Of a DNA stretch of 64,000 nucleotides, positions 51,793-60,041 are shown piece by piece. A model generated the notes under the pieces. It searched no databases. It was not told the origin of the DNA and saw nothing but the letters and a program-made list of their open reading frames with translations. The position numbers and the translations under genes were made by a program. The DNA is from CALKXV01 sp964632495 (lineage in GTDB: Bacteria; Pseudomonadota; Alphaproteobacteria; Rhodobacterales; Rhodobacteraceae): contig CAZWDS010000002.1 in NCBI GenBank assembly GCA_964632495.1, positions 74,709-138,708 of the forward strand, written 5' to 3'. How positions within the stretch are numbered: position 1 is the stretch's first letter; each line of letters begins with the position of its first letter.

Positions 51793-52938
51793 ATGAGCGA
51801 AAAACGCAGCATTTTCGAAGAGGTGAGCGACGACAGCGCCACCCGCACCACCCCGACGGCGGGCGTCATAGACGGCGCACGCCGTGGCGCACGCGGGGCC
51901 ATTCGCGTGTGGCTGATGGTGCTGTTCGCCTTGGTCGTTCTGATGATCGCCGTGGGTGGGCTGACACGATTGACCGACAGCGGCCTGTCGATCACCGAAT
52001 GGAAACCTGTGACCGGAGCGATCCCGCCGCTTTCTGCTGAGGCATGGGAAGCTGAGTTAGAGAAATACCGCCAAATCCCTGAATACCAACTGCAAAATAC
52101 CGGTATGAGCCTTGAAGAGTTCAAGGTGATCTACTGGTGGGAATGGGGCCATCGCCAGTTGGGCCGCGTGATCGGCTTGGTCTGGGCGCTTGGGTTCTTG
52201 TTCTTCCTTGCCACCAAACGCATCCCCACGGGCTGGACCACAAGGTTGCTGATCCCCGGCGTTTTGGGCGGCGTGCAAGGCGCGATTGGCTGGTGGATGG
52301 TGTCTTCTGGCCTGACGGGCGAGATGCTGGATGTGGCGTCTTACAGGCTGGCCATACACCTTGGGCTGGCCTTCGTGATCCTTGGGCTTCTGGCGTGGTA
52401 CATCCTGTCCTTGGGCCGCACCGAGGCCGATTTGTTGCAAGCGCGCCGGGGCAGGGACGCCAAGCTGTTCTCAATGGGAACGGGCCTGATGCACTTTGCC
52501 TTCCTGCAAATCCTGCTGGGCGCACTGGTCGCGGGCATCGACGCAGGCCGCACCTTCAACGATTGGCCGGGCATGGCCGGGCAGTTCTTCCCGCCCGCCG
52601 CTTTCATGATCGAACCCGTTTGGCGCAACTTCTTTGAAAACGCCGGCCTTGTGCAGTTTATGCACCGGATCGCTGGTTACTTGCTGATCGCCTTTGGCGT
52701 GGTCGTCTACCTGAGGGCGCGGAAATCCGGCAATGCCACGACACGCGGAGCCTTCACCGCCGTCCTTGCCATGCTGATCCTGCAAATGCTGCTTGGCATC
52801 GTCACCATCCTTTACATCGCGCCGCTGCACCTTGCGATCCTGCACCAGCTTGGCGCGGTTCTGTTGTTCTGCCTGATCCTTCGCGCCCGGTTCCTGGCTC
52901 AATACCCAATGGCGCAATCCGTAAGGGGCACGTCATGA
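51793..52938 (+). CDS. ctaA: Haem A synthase
   Basis: The 381-residue protein has about eight transmembrane helices and the Cox15/CtaA signatures: GGLTRLTDSGLSITEWKPV, YWWEWGHRQLGR, LGALVAGIDAGRTFNDWP, FMHRIAGY and LHQLGAV with the paired haem-ligand histidines. It converts haem O to haem A for aa3-type oxidases. ATG 51793 gives the usual N-terminus. It overlaps the M32 carboxypeptidase gene by 4 bases. Confidence 0.93.
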   Translation: MSEKRSIFEEVSDDSATRTTPTAGVIDGARRGARGAIRVWLMVLFALVVLMIAVGGLTRLTDSGLSITEWKPVTGAIPPLSAEAWEAELEKYRQIPEYQLQNTGMSLEEFKVIYWWEWGHRQLGRVIGLVWALGFLFFLATKRIPTGWTTRLLIPGVLGGVQGAIGWWMVSSGLTGEMLDVASYRLAIHLGLAFVILGLLAWYILSLGRTEADLLQARRGRDAKLFSMGTGLMHFAFLQILLGALVAGIDAGRTFNDWPGMAGQFFPPAAFMIEPVWRNFFENAGLVQFMHRIAGYLLIAFGVVVYLRARKSGNATTRGAFTAVLAMLILQMLLGIVTILYIAPLHLAILHQLGAVLLFCLILRARFLAQYPMAQSVRGTS

Positions 52939-54407
52939 CTGCAATGAAAGACCTGATGACCTTCCAGCGCAAGACCGAGGCTTTGGGTCAAGTGATGGGT
53001 CGTTTAAGCTGGGATTCCGAAACGATGATGCCCAAGGGCGCTGCCGAACAGCGGGCCGAGGAAATGGGCGCATTGGATGGCGTGTTGCACGGACGCAAAA
53101 CCGATCCTCGCATCGGGGATTGGCTGGAGGCCGCAGCGCCTGCCAATGACGTGGAAACGCGCAACATCGCCTTGATCCGTAAGGGGTACGAACGCACCCA
53201 AAAAGTGCCCGCGGATCTGTCCGCCGCGCTTGCACGCACCCGGTCCCTTGCGCACCGCGTCTGGGCGGAAGCCCGCGCCAATGACGATTTCGCCCATTTC
53301 GCTCCGAAACTGACCGAAGTTCTGAACCTCACGCGCCAAAAGGCCGAAGCTTTGGCCGACGGTGGCCCGCTTTATGACGCGCTGCTGGACAGCTATGAAC
53401 CCGACATGACCGAAGCCGAACTTGAGGCGATGTTCGGCGCGCTGCGACCGCGTTTGGTGTCCTTGCGCGACCGGATCATGGGGTCTTCCCGAGTGGTGCC
53501 GACACTGAGCCAAGACTTCCCCGAAGACGGGCAACTGGCGCTGTCATCTAAACTGGCCCGCACCTTTGGCTATGATGAAACCCATGGCCGGATCGACAAG
53601 GCGGTGCATCCGTTTTCGTCAGGCTCGGGCCTTGATGTGCGCATCACCACGCGGACCGAGCTGCGCGACCCTTTCAACTGCTTTTACTCAACAGTGCACG
53701 AAGTCGGGCACGCCTGCTACGAACAGGGCATTTCACGCGACTATTTGCTGACGCCACTGGGGCGCGGTGTGTCCATGGGCGTGCACGAAAGCCAAAGCCG
53801 CATCTACGAAAACCAATTGGGTCGATCCCGCGCCTTTACCGGCTGGCTGTTCGCCCAGATGCAGGATCAGTTCGGCGACTTCGGAATCGCGGATCCGGAC
53901 ACGTTTTATGCCACCGTCAACCGTTTCTCATCCGGCTACATAAGAACCGAAGCAGACGAGGTGGATTACAACCTGCACGTCCTTTTGCGGTTTGACCTTG
54001 AGCGTGACCTGATTGCGGGTCGTTTGGAGGTGACCGATCTGGAAGACGCGTGGAGTGATCGCTTTTTCAAGGACTTCGGCGTCAAAGTTGATAAGCCTTC
54101 CAATGGCGTTCTGCAGGACGTCCACTGGTCCGAAGGCTATTTCGGGTACTTCCCGACCTACACCTTGGGCAACGTCTATGCCGGGTGTCTGCACGACGCT
54201 CTTCGCCGCGATGTGCCTGATCTGGATGCCGCTCTGGCAAAGGGCGACACCAGCCCTGCGACCGCATGGCTGGGCGATAAAATCCACCAACATGGCGGCC
54301 TGATGAAACAACGCTCTCTGATCGAAGCCGCAACGGGCGCGGCCCCGAGCGAAGCGCCGCTTTTGGACTATCTGGATGCGAAGTTCGCCGAAATCTATGA
54401 CCTGTGA
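52935..54407 (+). CDS. Carboxypeptidase M32
   Basis: The 490-residue metallopeptidase has the M32 motifs HPF (225-227), DVRITTR (234-240), the zinc site HEVGH (255-259), GVHESQSRIYENQLGRS and IRTEADEVDYNLH. It removes C-terminal residues from peptides in the cytoplasm. It starts in an ATGA overlap with ctaA and its 3' end overlaps the thioesterase gene. Confidence 0.94.
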   Translation: MTAMKDLMTFQRKTEALGQVMGRLSWDSETMMPKGAAEQRAEEMGALDGVLHGRKTDPRIGDWLEAAAPANDVETRNIALIRKGYERTQKVPADLSAALARTRSLAHRVWAEARANDDFAHFAPKLTEVLNLTRQKAEALADGGPLYDALLDSYEPDMTEAELEAMFGALRPRLVSLRDRIMGSSRVVPTLSQDFPEDGQLALSSKLARTFGYDETHGRIDKAVHPFSSGSGLDVRITTRTELRDPFNCFYSTVHEVGHACYEQGISRDYLLTPLGRGVSMGVHESQSRIYENQLGRSRAFTGWLFAQMQDQFGDFGIADPDTFYATVNRFSSGYIRTEADEVDYNLHVLLRFDLERDLIAGRLEVTDLEDAWSDRFFKDFGVKVDKPSNGVLQDVHWSEGYFGYFPTYTLGNVYAGCLHDALRRDVPDLDAALAKGDTSPATAWLGDKIHQHGGLMKQRSLIEAATGAAPSEAPLLDYLDAKFAEIYDL

Positions 54408-54819
54408 ACCGAAACTCACCAAAGCCCAGGTTCAAGAGTTCCTGACCCGCGAGTTCCCGCAGGTGGCCGATGATTTCATTGTGGATGCGGTCGGCCCGAT
54501 GACGGCCCGGCTTCGCATGAAGCCGGACCAGCGTCACTTACGGCCTGGTGAAACGATTTCAGGCCCGACGCTTTTCACACTTGCCGATTGCGCGGTCTAT
54601 ATTGCTCTTGTCGCAATGGTCGGCCCCGAAGCATTGGCGGTGACCACCAATGCCTCGATCGATTTCATGCGCAAACCCCAAGCGGGACGGGATTTGATCG
54701 GCGATGTGACGTTGCTGAAGCTTGGGCGCGGACTGGTCGTGGGTGACGTTCACATCCGGTCAGATGGGCATGATGCGCTCGTCGCGCGTGCCACGATGAC
54801 CTATTCCCGCCCGCGCTAG
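54397..54819 (+). CDS. PaaI-type hotdog thioesterase
   Basis: The 140-residue protein has the hotdog-fold thioesterase pattern: RHLRPGETISGPTLFTLADCAVYIAL with the catalytic Asp in the long helix, then TTNASIDFMRKP. ATG 54397 lies 11 bases inside the end of the carboxypeptidase gene. The acyl-CoA substrate is unknown. Confidence 0.85.
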   Translation: MTCEPKLTKAQVQEFLTREFPQVADDFIVDAVGPMTARLRMKPDQRHLRPGETISGPTLFTLADCAVYIALVAMVGPEALAVTTNASIDFMRKPQAGRDLIGDVTLLKLGRGLVVGDVHIRSDGHDALVARATMTYSRPR

Positions 54820-54820
54820 T

Positions 54821-55009
54821 TTACGAGCGCGAATAGGCGCGGCGCCACTGGGATTCATCCCGGCCCGTGCTATAAGAAACCCCGGACTTACCGCTGATTT
54901 CCCGTTCTTTTTCTTCGCGTTCTACAGCCGCCTTGCGACGTACCGCGCGCAGGCCAATCAGTAAGACAACGACGCCGATCAAAGCGGCGGTGATCTGAAA
55001 CTCATTCAT
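54821..55009 (-). CDS. Small single-pass membrane protein, unknown
   Basis: The 62-residue protein has one N-terminal transmembrane helix (about 6-22) followed by a highly charged segment (RRKAAVEREEKEREISGK) and a Ser/Tyr/Arg-rich tail. It converges on the thioesterase gene with 1 base between. I do not recognise the family. Confidence 0.6.
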   Translation of the reverse strand: MNEFQITAALIGVVVLLIGLRAVRRKAAVEREEKEREISGKSGVSYSTGRDESQWRRAYSRS

Positions 55010-55382
55010 TCAAGCGACCTCCAACTTTGGTGTGGTGGGAACTATGCGGTCGGCGGATTTCTTTTGCCGTCTTGCACGCAGCGTCGCCAGAAGGGCGTCG
55101 AATTCACAGCGTTCAAATTTTGGAAGATCGGCAATGGCAGGGCGGTTTTGATCCCGCGAAACATCATTATCCATCTCGATACTCACTTATTAACTTTAAC
55201 ACCACGTTACCGAAGAATTTGGCCAAAACATTGCGGCGGAAATGTGGCGATATTCTGTGCAATCTGCGCAGAGCGTGTCAGGAATTGGGCAGGGGCGACT
55301 GAAGCTCGAGTGATAAAATATGTTTTAAAACAGATGCTTATATCTCTAAATTCAATACTCTTTGCCGCCTCAGTTCAGGACA
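55010..55382. other. 373-base intergenic region, AT-rich in its right half
   Basis: No gene is supported here. Two plus-strand open frames lack ribosome-binding sites and give non-protein-like sequence. A perfect 12-bp palindrome TGTTTTAAAACA lies at 55321-55332. A 7-bp hairpin GTTCAGG/CCTGAAC (55373-55397) overlaps the 3' end of the DUF1801 gene and may help end its transcript. Confidence 0.4.
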
Positions 55383-55769
55383 TCAACTGCCCTGAACGTC
55401 ATATGTCGTGGACAAATCCGTCAATCCGGCCCTGATCAAGTCCCGCAAAGCTTCATTGTTCACGCGGTCCACAGCTTTGATGTACCAACAGCTTTTGCCC
55501 CGTGAATGGGGGCCTAGACGTTCGGCAATCTCAGGAAAATCTGTATATCCCGGCAGGATGTGCAGCGCGATGTCGCGCGCGCGCATGTTGAATCCGGTGG
55601 CAAAGAAGTCGCCCTCACGGCCACTGTCATAGCGATAGTGATAGCCGCCATAGCCTATCATTTTGCCCCAAGCCTTCGGCGCCCAGCCCGTCACATCGCG
55701 GAAGATCAAGTCCAGTTTCTCCGCCTCAGCACGTTTTTCAGGGGCAATATGATCAAAAACACCCGCCAT
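55383..55769 (-). CDS. DUF1801 (YdhG-like) protein
   Basis: The 128-residue protein matches DUF1801: KLDLIFRDVTGWAPKAWGKMIGYGGYHYRYDSG-type sequence, FFATGFNMRARDIALHILPGY and GPHSRGKSCWYIK. The fold is known from YdhG/Frataxin-like proteins, but no function is established. It stands alone. Confidence 0.82.
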   Translation of the reverse strand: MAGVFDHIAPEKRAEAEKLDLIFRDVTGWAPKAWGKMIGYGGYHYRYDSGREGDFFATGFNMRARDIALHILPGYTDFPEIAERLGPHSRGKSCWYIKAVDRVNNEALRDLIRAGLTDLSTTYDVQGS

Positions 55770-55812
55770 CCGCCAAGACTAGCGGATCGCGCGTATTCGA
55801 CAAAGCCGAAGT

Positions 55813-56082
55813 TTAGCGTGTGCGGTTACAGGTGACCGTGCCACGAAAGTAGTTGCAGTCGTAAAGCTTGCCCGCCACGCGCGACTGATAGGCCGTACCA
55901 AACACGTTTTGGCTGACATTGCCCACGCGCACATTGCGCTTGGAGGTCGCGAAATAAACTGCCGTGCTCGATTGCAGGCTGGCGCTGGACACGTCCGAGT
56001 TCACCGTTTTGGTCACGCTTTGATTGACGTCCGCGCAGGCGCCCAAGGCCAGTGCTGCCGCCAAGATCACAAGTTTCTTCAT
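55813..56082 (-). CDS. Small putative lipoprotein
   Basis: The 89-residue protein has a short signal peptide with lipobox LALGAC (Cys 15), so it is probably lipid-anchored. The rest is polar, with a paired Cys near the end (YDCNYF and VTCNR) that could form a disulfide. The family is not recognised. Confidence 0.7.
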   Translation of the reverse strand: MKKLVILAAALALGACADVNQSVTKTVNSDVSSASLQSSTAVYFATSKRNVRVGNVSQNVFGTAYQSRVAGKLYDCNYFRGTVTCNRTR

Positions 56083-56184
56083 GGATCACCTTTGTGATGC
56101 AAGCCCCCAAAGCCAGCTTCATCAGGTGATCATGCCGAGAGAATGAGCGAATTAGGGCGTGTCTGAGGCGACCTGACCCGGGTC

Positions 56185-57192
56185 TTACCCGCCAGTATGA
56201 GACATATGGCGCGACATCTGGCCATCCGCCTGTTGGCGCGAATAATCAAAGTCATGGCCCTTGGGTTTCCGCCCGATCGCCGCGTGAATGGCGTTTTCCA
56301 GCGGTCCATCAGTTTCAGACGACCGCAAAGGTGCCCTCAGATCAGCCATGTCTTCCTGACCCAGACACATGTACAACTCGCCCGTGCAGGTCAGACGCAC
56401 CCGGTTGCAACTTTCGCAGAAATTATGGGTCAAAGGCGTGATGAACCCAAGCTGCTGCCCGGTTTCCTTCAATTCCACGTACCGCGCCGGACCGCCTGTG
56501 CGATGGTCCAACTCGGTCACGGTGTATTCCTCGGCCAAAGTGCCGCGCAAGTCCTCAAGGCTCCAGTACTGACCAACGCGGTCCTCGTCCTCCATATCGC
56601 CCATGGGCATGACCTCGATAAAGGTCAGGTCCATGTCGTTCTCGGCGCACCAACGCGTCAGGGTGAACAATTCATCCTCATTGAACCCCTTCAAAGCCAC
56701 CGTGTTGATCTTGACCCGAAGCCCCGCCTTCTGCGCCGCCTCAATCCCCTTCAGAACCTGCGGCAACCGCCCCCAACGGGTCACGCGCGCGAATTTATCC
56801 TCGTCCAACGTATCCAGCGAGACATTCACGCGGCGCACGCCCGCCGCATAAAGATCATCGGCAAAGCGCGCCAATTGACTGCCATTGGTCGTCAGCGTCA
56901 GTTCCTTCAAATCGCCGCTCTCCAGATGACGACTCATAGAGCGGAAAAACGTCATGATATCGCGCCGCACCAAAGGCTCGCCGCCCGTGATGCGCAGCTT
57001 TTCCACCCCAAGCCGGACGAAGGCTGAACACATGCGGTCCAGTTCTTCCAGCGTCAGAAGGTCCTTCTTCGGCAGAAAGGTCATGTTCTCGGTCATGCAA
57101 TACACGCAGCGAAAATCGCAGCGATCGGTGACCGAAACGCGCAAGTAAGTGATCGCGCGGGCAAAAGGGTCTATAAGCGAAGGTGCAGACAT
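56185..57192 (-). CDS. moaA: GTP 3',8-cyclase of molybdenum cofactor synthesis
   Basis: The 335-residue radical-SAM enzyme has the N-terminal [4Fe-4S] motif CDFRCVYC (C25, C29, C32), GGEPLVRRD and the second cluster motif CX2CX13C (C259, C262, C276). It ends in Gly-Gly, the tail needed for activity in studied MoaA. It starts molybdopterin synthesis, which the two molybdoenzymes earlier in the window require. It is not in an operon with other moa genes here. Confidence 0.96.
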   Translation of the reverse strand: MSAPSLIDPFARAITYLRVSVTDRCDFRCVYCMTENMTFLPKKDLLTLEELDRMCSAFVRLGVEKLRITGGEPLVRRDIMTFFRSMSRHLESGDLKELTLTTNGSQLARFADDLYAAGVRRVNVSLDTLDEDKFARVTRWGRLPQVLKGIEAAQKAGLRVKINTVALKGFNEDELFTLTRWCAENDMDLTFIEVMPMGDMEDEDRVGQYWSLEDLRGTLAEEYTVTELDHRTGGPARYVELKETGQQLGFITPLTHNFCESCNRVRLTCTGELYMCLGQEDMADLRAPLRSSETDGPLENAIHAAIGRKPKGHDFDYSRQQADGQMSRHMSHTGG

Positions 57193-57276
57193 CCCAAAAG
57201 ACTAAGCGCGGCAAAGCCTTGCCGCAAGAGCCCATGTGACGTTGAAGCGCCGCATCTGGACGTATAAGTTAGCCGA

Positions 57277-57747
57277 ATGAAGCCCTTTTCCCTTGCCCCC
57301 GTCCTGTTCGTTGTCCTGTTCGTTGTCCCGTTCGTTTCAGGCTGTGCCATGATCGAACAGATGGAAACCCGAACCGAAGGTGGTGCCGAGACACCCGCAG
57401 TCGTCACAACTGCGCCACCCCCACCAGCTGCCGCGCGTACGGTCGAGGAGTTTGACACCACAACAGCAGAAGACCGCGCCGCAGCGGCTGCGCCCTCCAG
57501 CGGAGGACGATCCTTGGGCACAGCGATTGCGTCGCTTGGGGATCCGTCCCTGCCGGGTTTCTGGATGATGACCGCTTTGGTTGCCGAAGAAACACAAGGC
57601 CGCATCGAGTTTCCCGAAAAAGGCACCAGCGCCGAAGTCACCCTGATCCCCTCAGACGGAGGATCCGCGCGCGTCTCACTCGCCGCCCTGCGCCTGCTGG
57701 AGGCTCCCCTGGCCGATCTCTCCGAACTGGCCGTTTTTGCAAACTGA
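57277..57747 (+). CDS. Putative lipoprotein, unknown
   Basis: The 156-residue protein has a signal peptide ending in lipobox VSGC (Cys 23). A Thr/Pro/Ala-rich linker follows (about 35-75), then a small globular C-terminal part (about 80-156). The hydrophobic core of the signal is encoded by three 12-base tandem units at 57301-57336. It is divergent from moaA. The family is not recognised. Confidence 0.7.
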   Translation: MKPFSLAPVLFVVLFVVPFVSGCAMIEQMETRTEGGAETPAVVTTAPPPPAAARTVEEFDTTTAEDRAAAAAPSSGGRSLGTAIASLGDPSLPGFWMMTALVAEETQGRIEFPEKGTSAEVTLIPSDGGSARVSLAALRLLEAPLADLSELAVFAN

Positions 57748-57770
57748 ACGCCACACAAACGGCTTTCCTC

Positions 57771-57830
57771 TTGCCCAAAATACTTCGGGGGAGGCCGCGT
57801 CAGCGGGCGGGGGCAGCGCCCCCAATCCCC
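57771..57830. repeat. REP-like GC-rich palindromic element
   Basis: After AATACTTCGGGGGAGG the sequence runs into a hairpin, GGGGGC (57809-57814) and GCCCCC (57818-57823) around a 3-base loop, then CAATCCCCC. Short elements with a CGGGGGAG...GGGGGCAGCGCCCCC form recur between genes in Rhodobacteraceae and may double as terminators. It lies between the lipoprotein gene and the next, convergent gene. That it recurs elsewhere is recalled, not seen here. Confidence 0.55.
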
Positions 57831-57992
57831 CTAGGTGGTCAGGCCGCGGATTTTGTCAATGTAATCCGCACAGCCTTCATCACTGAAAAACTGGATCACA
57901 TCGCGGGACGTTTCATCCCGGATATTGCCCTTGGCGGAAAGCGTCGCAAAAAGCGCCTGACCGGCGTTCTTGCAGATCTTTTCGCTGGTCAT
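57831..57992 (-). CDS. Small hypothetical protein
   Basis: The 53-residue product begins MTSEKICKNAGQALFATLSA and ends in an acidic helix (FFSDEGCADYIDKIR). The ATG at 57992 has GGGG four bases upstream; an in-frame ATG at 58040 adds 16 His/Arg-rich residues without a ribosome-binding site. An in-frame stop further upstream shows that the nearby assembly gap does not cut the gene. Two cysteines (C7 and C42) are present. The family is not recognised. Confidence 0.5.
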   Translation of the reverse strand: MTSEKICKNAGQALFATLSAKGNIRDETSRDVIQFFSDEGCADYIDKIRGLTT

Positions 57993-58078
57993 ATGACCCC
58001 AAAAGCGTCCTGAGGTTTTCCGATGTGGGTGATGGCCCATAAGGTATTTCAGCCGATGGAATCTCGCTTAATTCGCGG

Positions 58079-58178
58079 NNNNNNNNNNNNNNNNNNNNNN
58101 NNNNNNNNNNNNNNNNNNNNNNNNNNNNNNNNNNNNNNNNNNNNNNNNNNNNNNNNNNNNNNNNNNNNNNNNNNNNNN
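58079..58178. other. Assembly gap of 100 N
   Basis: Exactly 100 N lies between the small hypothetical gene and the 3' end of glmS. Unlike the first gap, the flanks share no common sequence in either orientation. True missing sequence is therefore likely, possibly a repeat or insertion sequence that broke the assembly. Confidence 0.98.
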
Positions 58179-58221
58179 TGTCGATAGAGCTATGACGAAA
58201 CCCTAATTCTTCGTGCCCCAA

Positions 58222-60036
58222 TTACTCCACGGTCACCGATTTGGCGAGGTTGCGGGGCTGGTCCACATCCGTGCCCTTCGCAATCGCCGTGTGATAGGCC
58301 AGCAATTGCGCCGGGATGGCGTACAGGATCGGGGCGACCAAATCGTCGGTTTCCGGCATCTCAAGCACACGCCATGTGCCGTCGCCCGCAGCCTCGCGGC
58401 CCTTTCGGTCTGTGACCAGAACGATCTTGCCGCCGCGCGCCATCACCTCTTGCATGTTCGATACGGTCTTCTCGAACAAATCGGTCCGGGGTGCCATAAC
58501 GATGACGGGCACATTGGCGTCAATCAGCGCAATGGGGCCGTGCTTCAATTCGCCCGAGGCATAGCCTTCGGCGTGAATATAACTGATCTCTTTCAGCTTT
58601 AGCGCACCTTCCAGCGCCAATGGAAACATCGACCCGCGTCCAAGGAACAAGATGTCCCGCGCATCCGCCAGGTCTGCCGCTGTGGCCGCGATTTGATCGG
58701 CTGTGGACAAAGCCTGAGAGATCAGGCCGGGCAGGGCGACAAGGCCGCTCAGATGATCGGCCAGACCCTTTTTGTCGAACGTACCCCGGTCCGCACCGGC
58801 ACGCAGTGCCAGCACCAAAAGCACCAGCAACTGGCAGGTAAAGGCCTTGGTCGACGCCACACCGATTTCAGCGCCCGCATAGATCGGCAGAACCACATCG
58901 GATTCCCGCGCGATCGAGCTTTCGGGCACATTCACAACAGACAGGATCTGCGCCCGCGTCGCCACGTGACGCAGGGCCGCCAGCGTATCGGCGGTTTCGC
59001 CTGATTGGCTGACGAAAATGGCCAGCGTGTTCGGCCCTATGGGCGCATCGCGGTAGCGGAATTCCGAGGCCACATCGACCTCAACCGGAATACCCGCCAA
59101 GGTTTCAATCCAGTACTTCGCCGTCTGACAGGCATAAAACGCCGTGCCACAGGCCACCATGATGATCCGGTCGATCTTGGAGAAATCCGGCACGGTCTCG
59201 GGCAGAATCAAGTCTTCGCCCTTCAGATAATGGGACAGGGCATTGGCCAGAACCGTCGGTTGTTCGGCGATTTCCTTGGCCATGAAGTGCTTGTGCCCGG
59301 CCTTGTCGACTTGTGCTGCGTCGATCTGAATGGTGCGGACCTCGCGGTTGGCCACACGGCCTTCGGCGTCCCAAATCTCGACACCCTTGCGGGTCAAAGC
59401 GGCGCGGTCGCCTTCTTCCAGATAGGTGATCCGGTCGGTCAGATTGGCCAGTGCAATCGCGTCCGAGCCCAAATACATCTCACCATCGCCATATCCCACG
59501 GCAAGGGGCGAGCCTTTGCGCGCCGCTACGATCAGATCGTCTTCGCCATCGAACACGAAGGCCAGGGCAAAAGCACCATCCAGCCGCGCAATGGCTTGTT
59601 CGGCCGCATCACGGGGCGCAAGGCCTTGATCCAGAAAAGACTGGGTCAGAAGCGAGATCGTTTCCGTGTCGGTTTCGCTTTCCGGGGCATAGCCTTTTTC
59701 GGCCAGTTCTTCGCGCAGCTCTTTGAAATTCTCGATGATCCCGTTGTGCACCACCGCCACGGGCCCCGATTGATGCGGGTGGGCGTTCTTCACGGTCGGA
59801 CCACCATGCGTCGCCCATCTGGTGTGGCCAATGCCCACTTTGCCAGCCAGCGGATCATGGGTCAGCAGATCGGACAGATTGACCAGTTTGCCAACCGCAC
59901 GACGCCGGTCCAGTTTGCCTGCGTTGACGGTCGCAATGCCCGCACTGTCATAGCCGCGATATTCCAACCGCTTCAAAGCCTCGACCAGAGTAGGCGCTGC
60001 TTCATGTTCGCTGAGGATGCCGACGATACCACACAT
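58222..60036 (-). CDS. glmS: Glutamine-fructose-6-phosphate aminotransferase (isomerizing)
   Basis: The 604-residue protein starts MCGIVG with the catalytic Cys exposed as residue 2 of the glutaminase domain (about 1-220, with HTRWATHGGPT and NGIIENF). Two SIS sugar-isomerase domains follow (about 280-600, with GTAFYACQ, SQSGETADT and the closing AKSVTVE). It makes glucosamine 6-phosphate for the cell wall and LPS. It follows glmU by 5 bases on the same strand. Confidence 0.97.
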   Translation of the reverse strand: MCGIVGILSEHEAAPTLVEALKRLEYRGYDSAGIATVNAGKLDRRRAVGKLVNLSDLLTHDPLAGKVGIGHTRWATHGGPTVKNAHPHQSGPVAVVHNGIIENFKELREELAEKGYAPESETDTETISLLTQSFLDQGLAPRDAAEQAIARLDGAFALAFVFDGEDDLIVAARKGSPLAVGYGDGEMYLGSDAIALANLTDRITYLEEGDRAALTRKGVEIWDAEGRVANREVRTIQIDAAQVDKAGHKHFMAKEIAEQPTVLANALSHYLKGEDLILPETVPDFSKIDRIIMVACGTAFYACQTAKYWIETLAGIPVEVDVASEFRYRDAPIGPNTLAIFVSQSGETADTLAALRHVATRAQILSVVNVPESSIARESDVVLPIYAGAEIGVASTKAFTCQLLVLLVLALRAGADRGTFDKKGLADHLSGLVALPGLISQALSTADQIAATAADLADARDILFLGRGSMFPLALEGALKLKEISYIHAEGYASGELKHGPIALIDANVPVIVMAPRTDLFEKTVSNMQEVMARGGKIVLVTDRKGREAAGDGTWRVLEMPETDDLVAPILYAIPAQLLAYHTAIAKGTDVDQPRNLAKSVTVE

Positions 60037-60041
60037 AGGGC

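Noticed and set aside
55027..55435. Plus-strand frames of 91 and 123 residues near 55.1 kb
   Set aside because: They lack ribosome-binding sites, have atypical composition, and the longer one runs into the opposite-strand DUF1801 gene.
57913..58221. Open frame crossing the second N run opposite the glmS side
   Set aside because: It is open only because N cannot encode a stop. A different frame with a better start and protein-like sequence occupies the left part.
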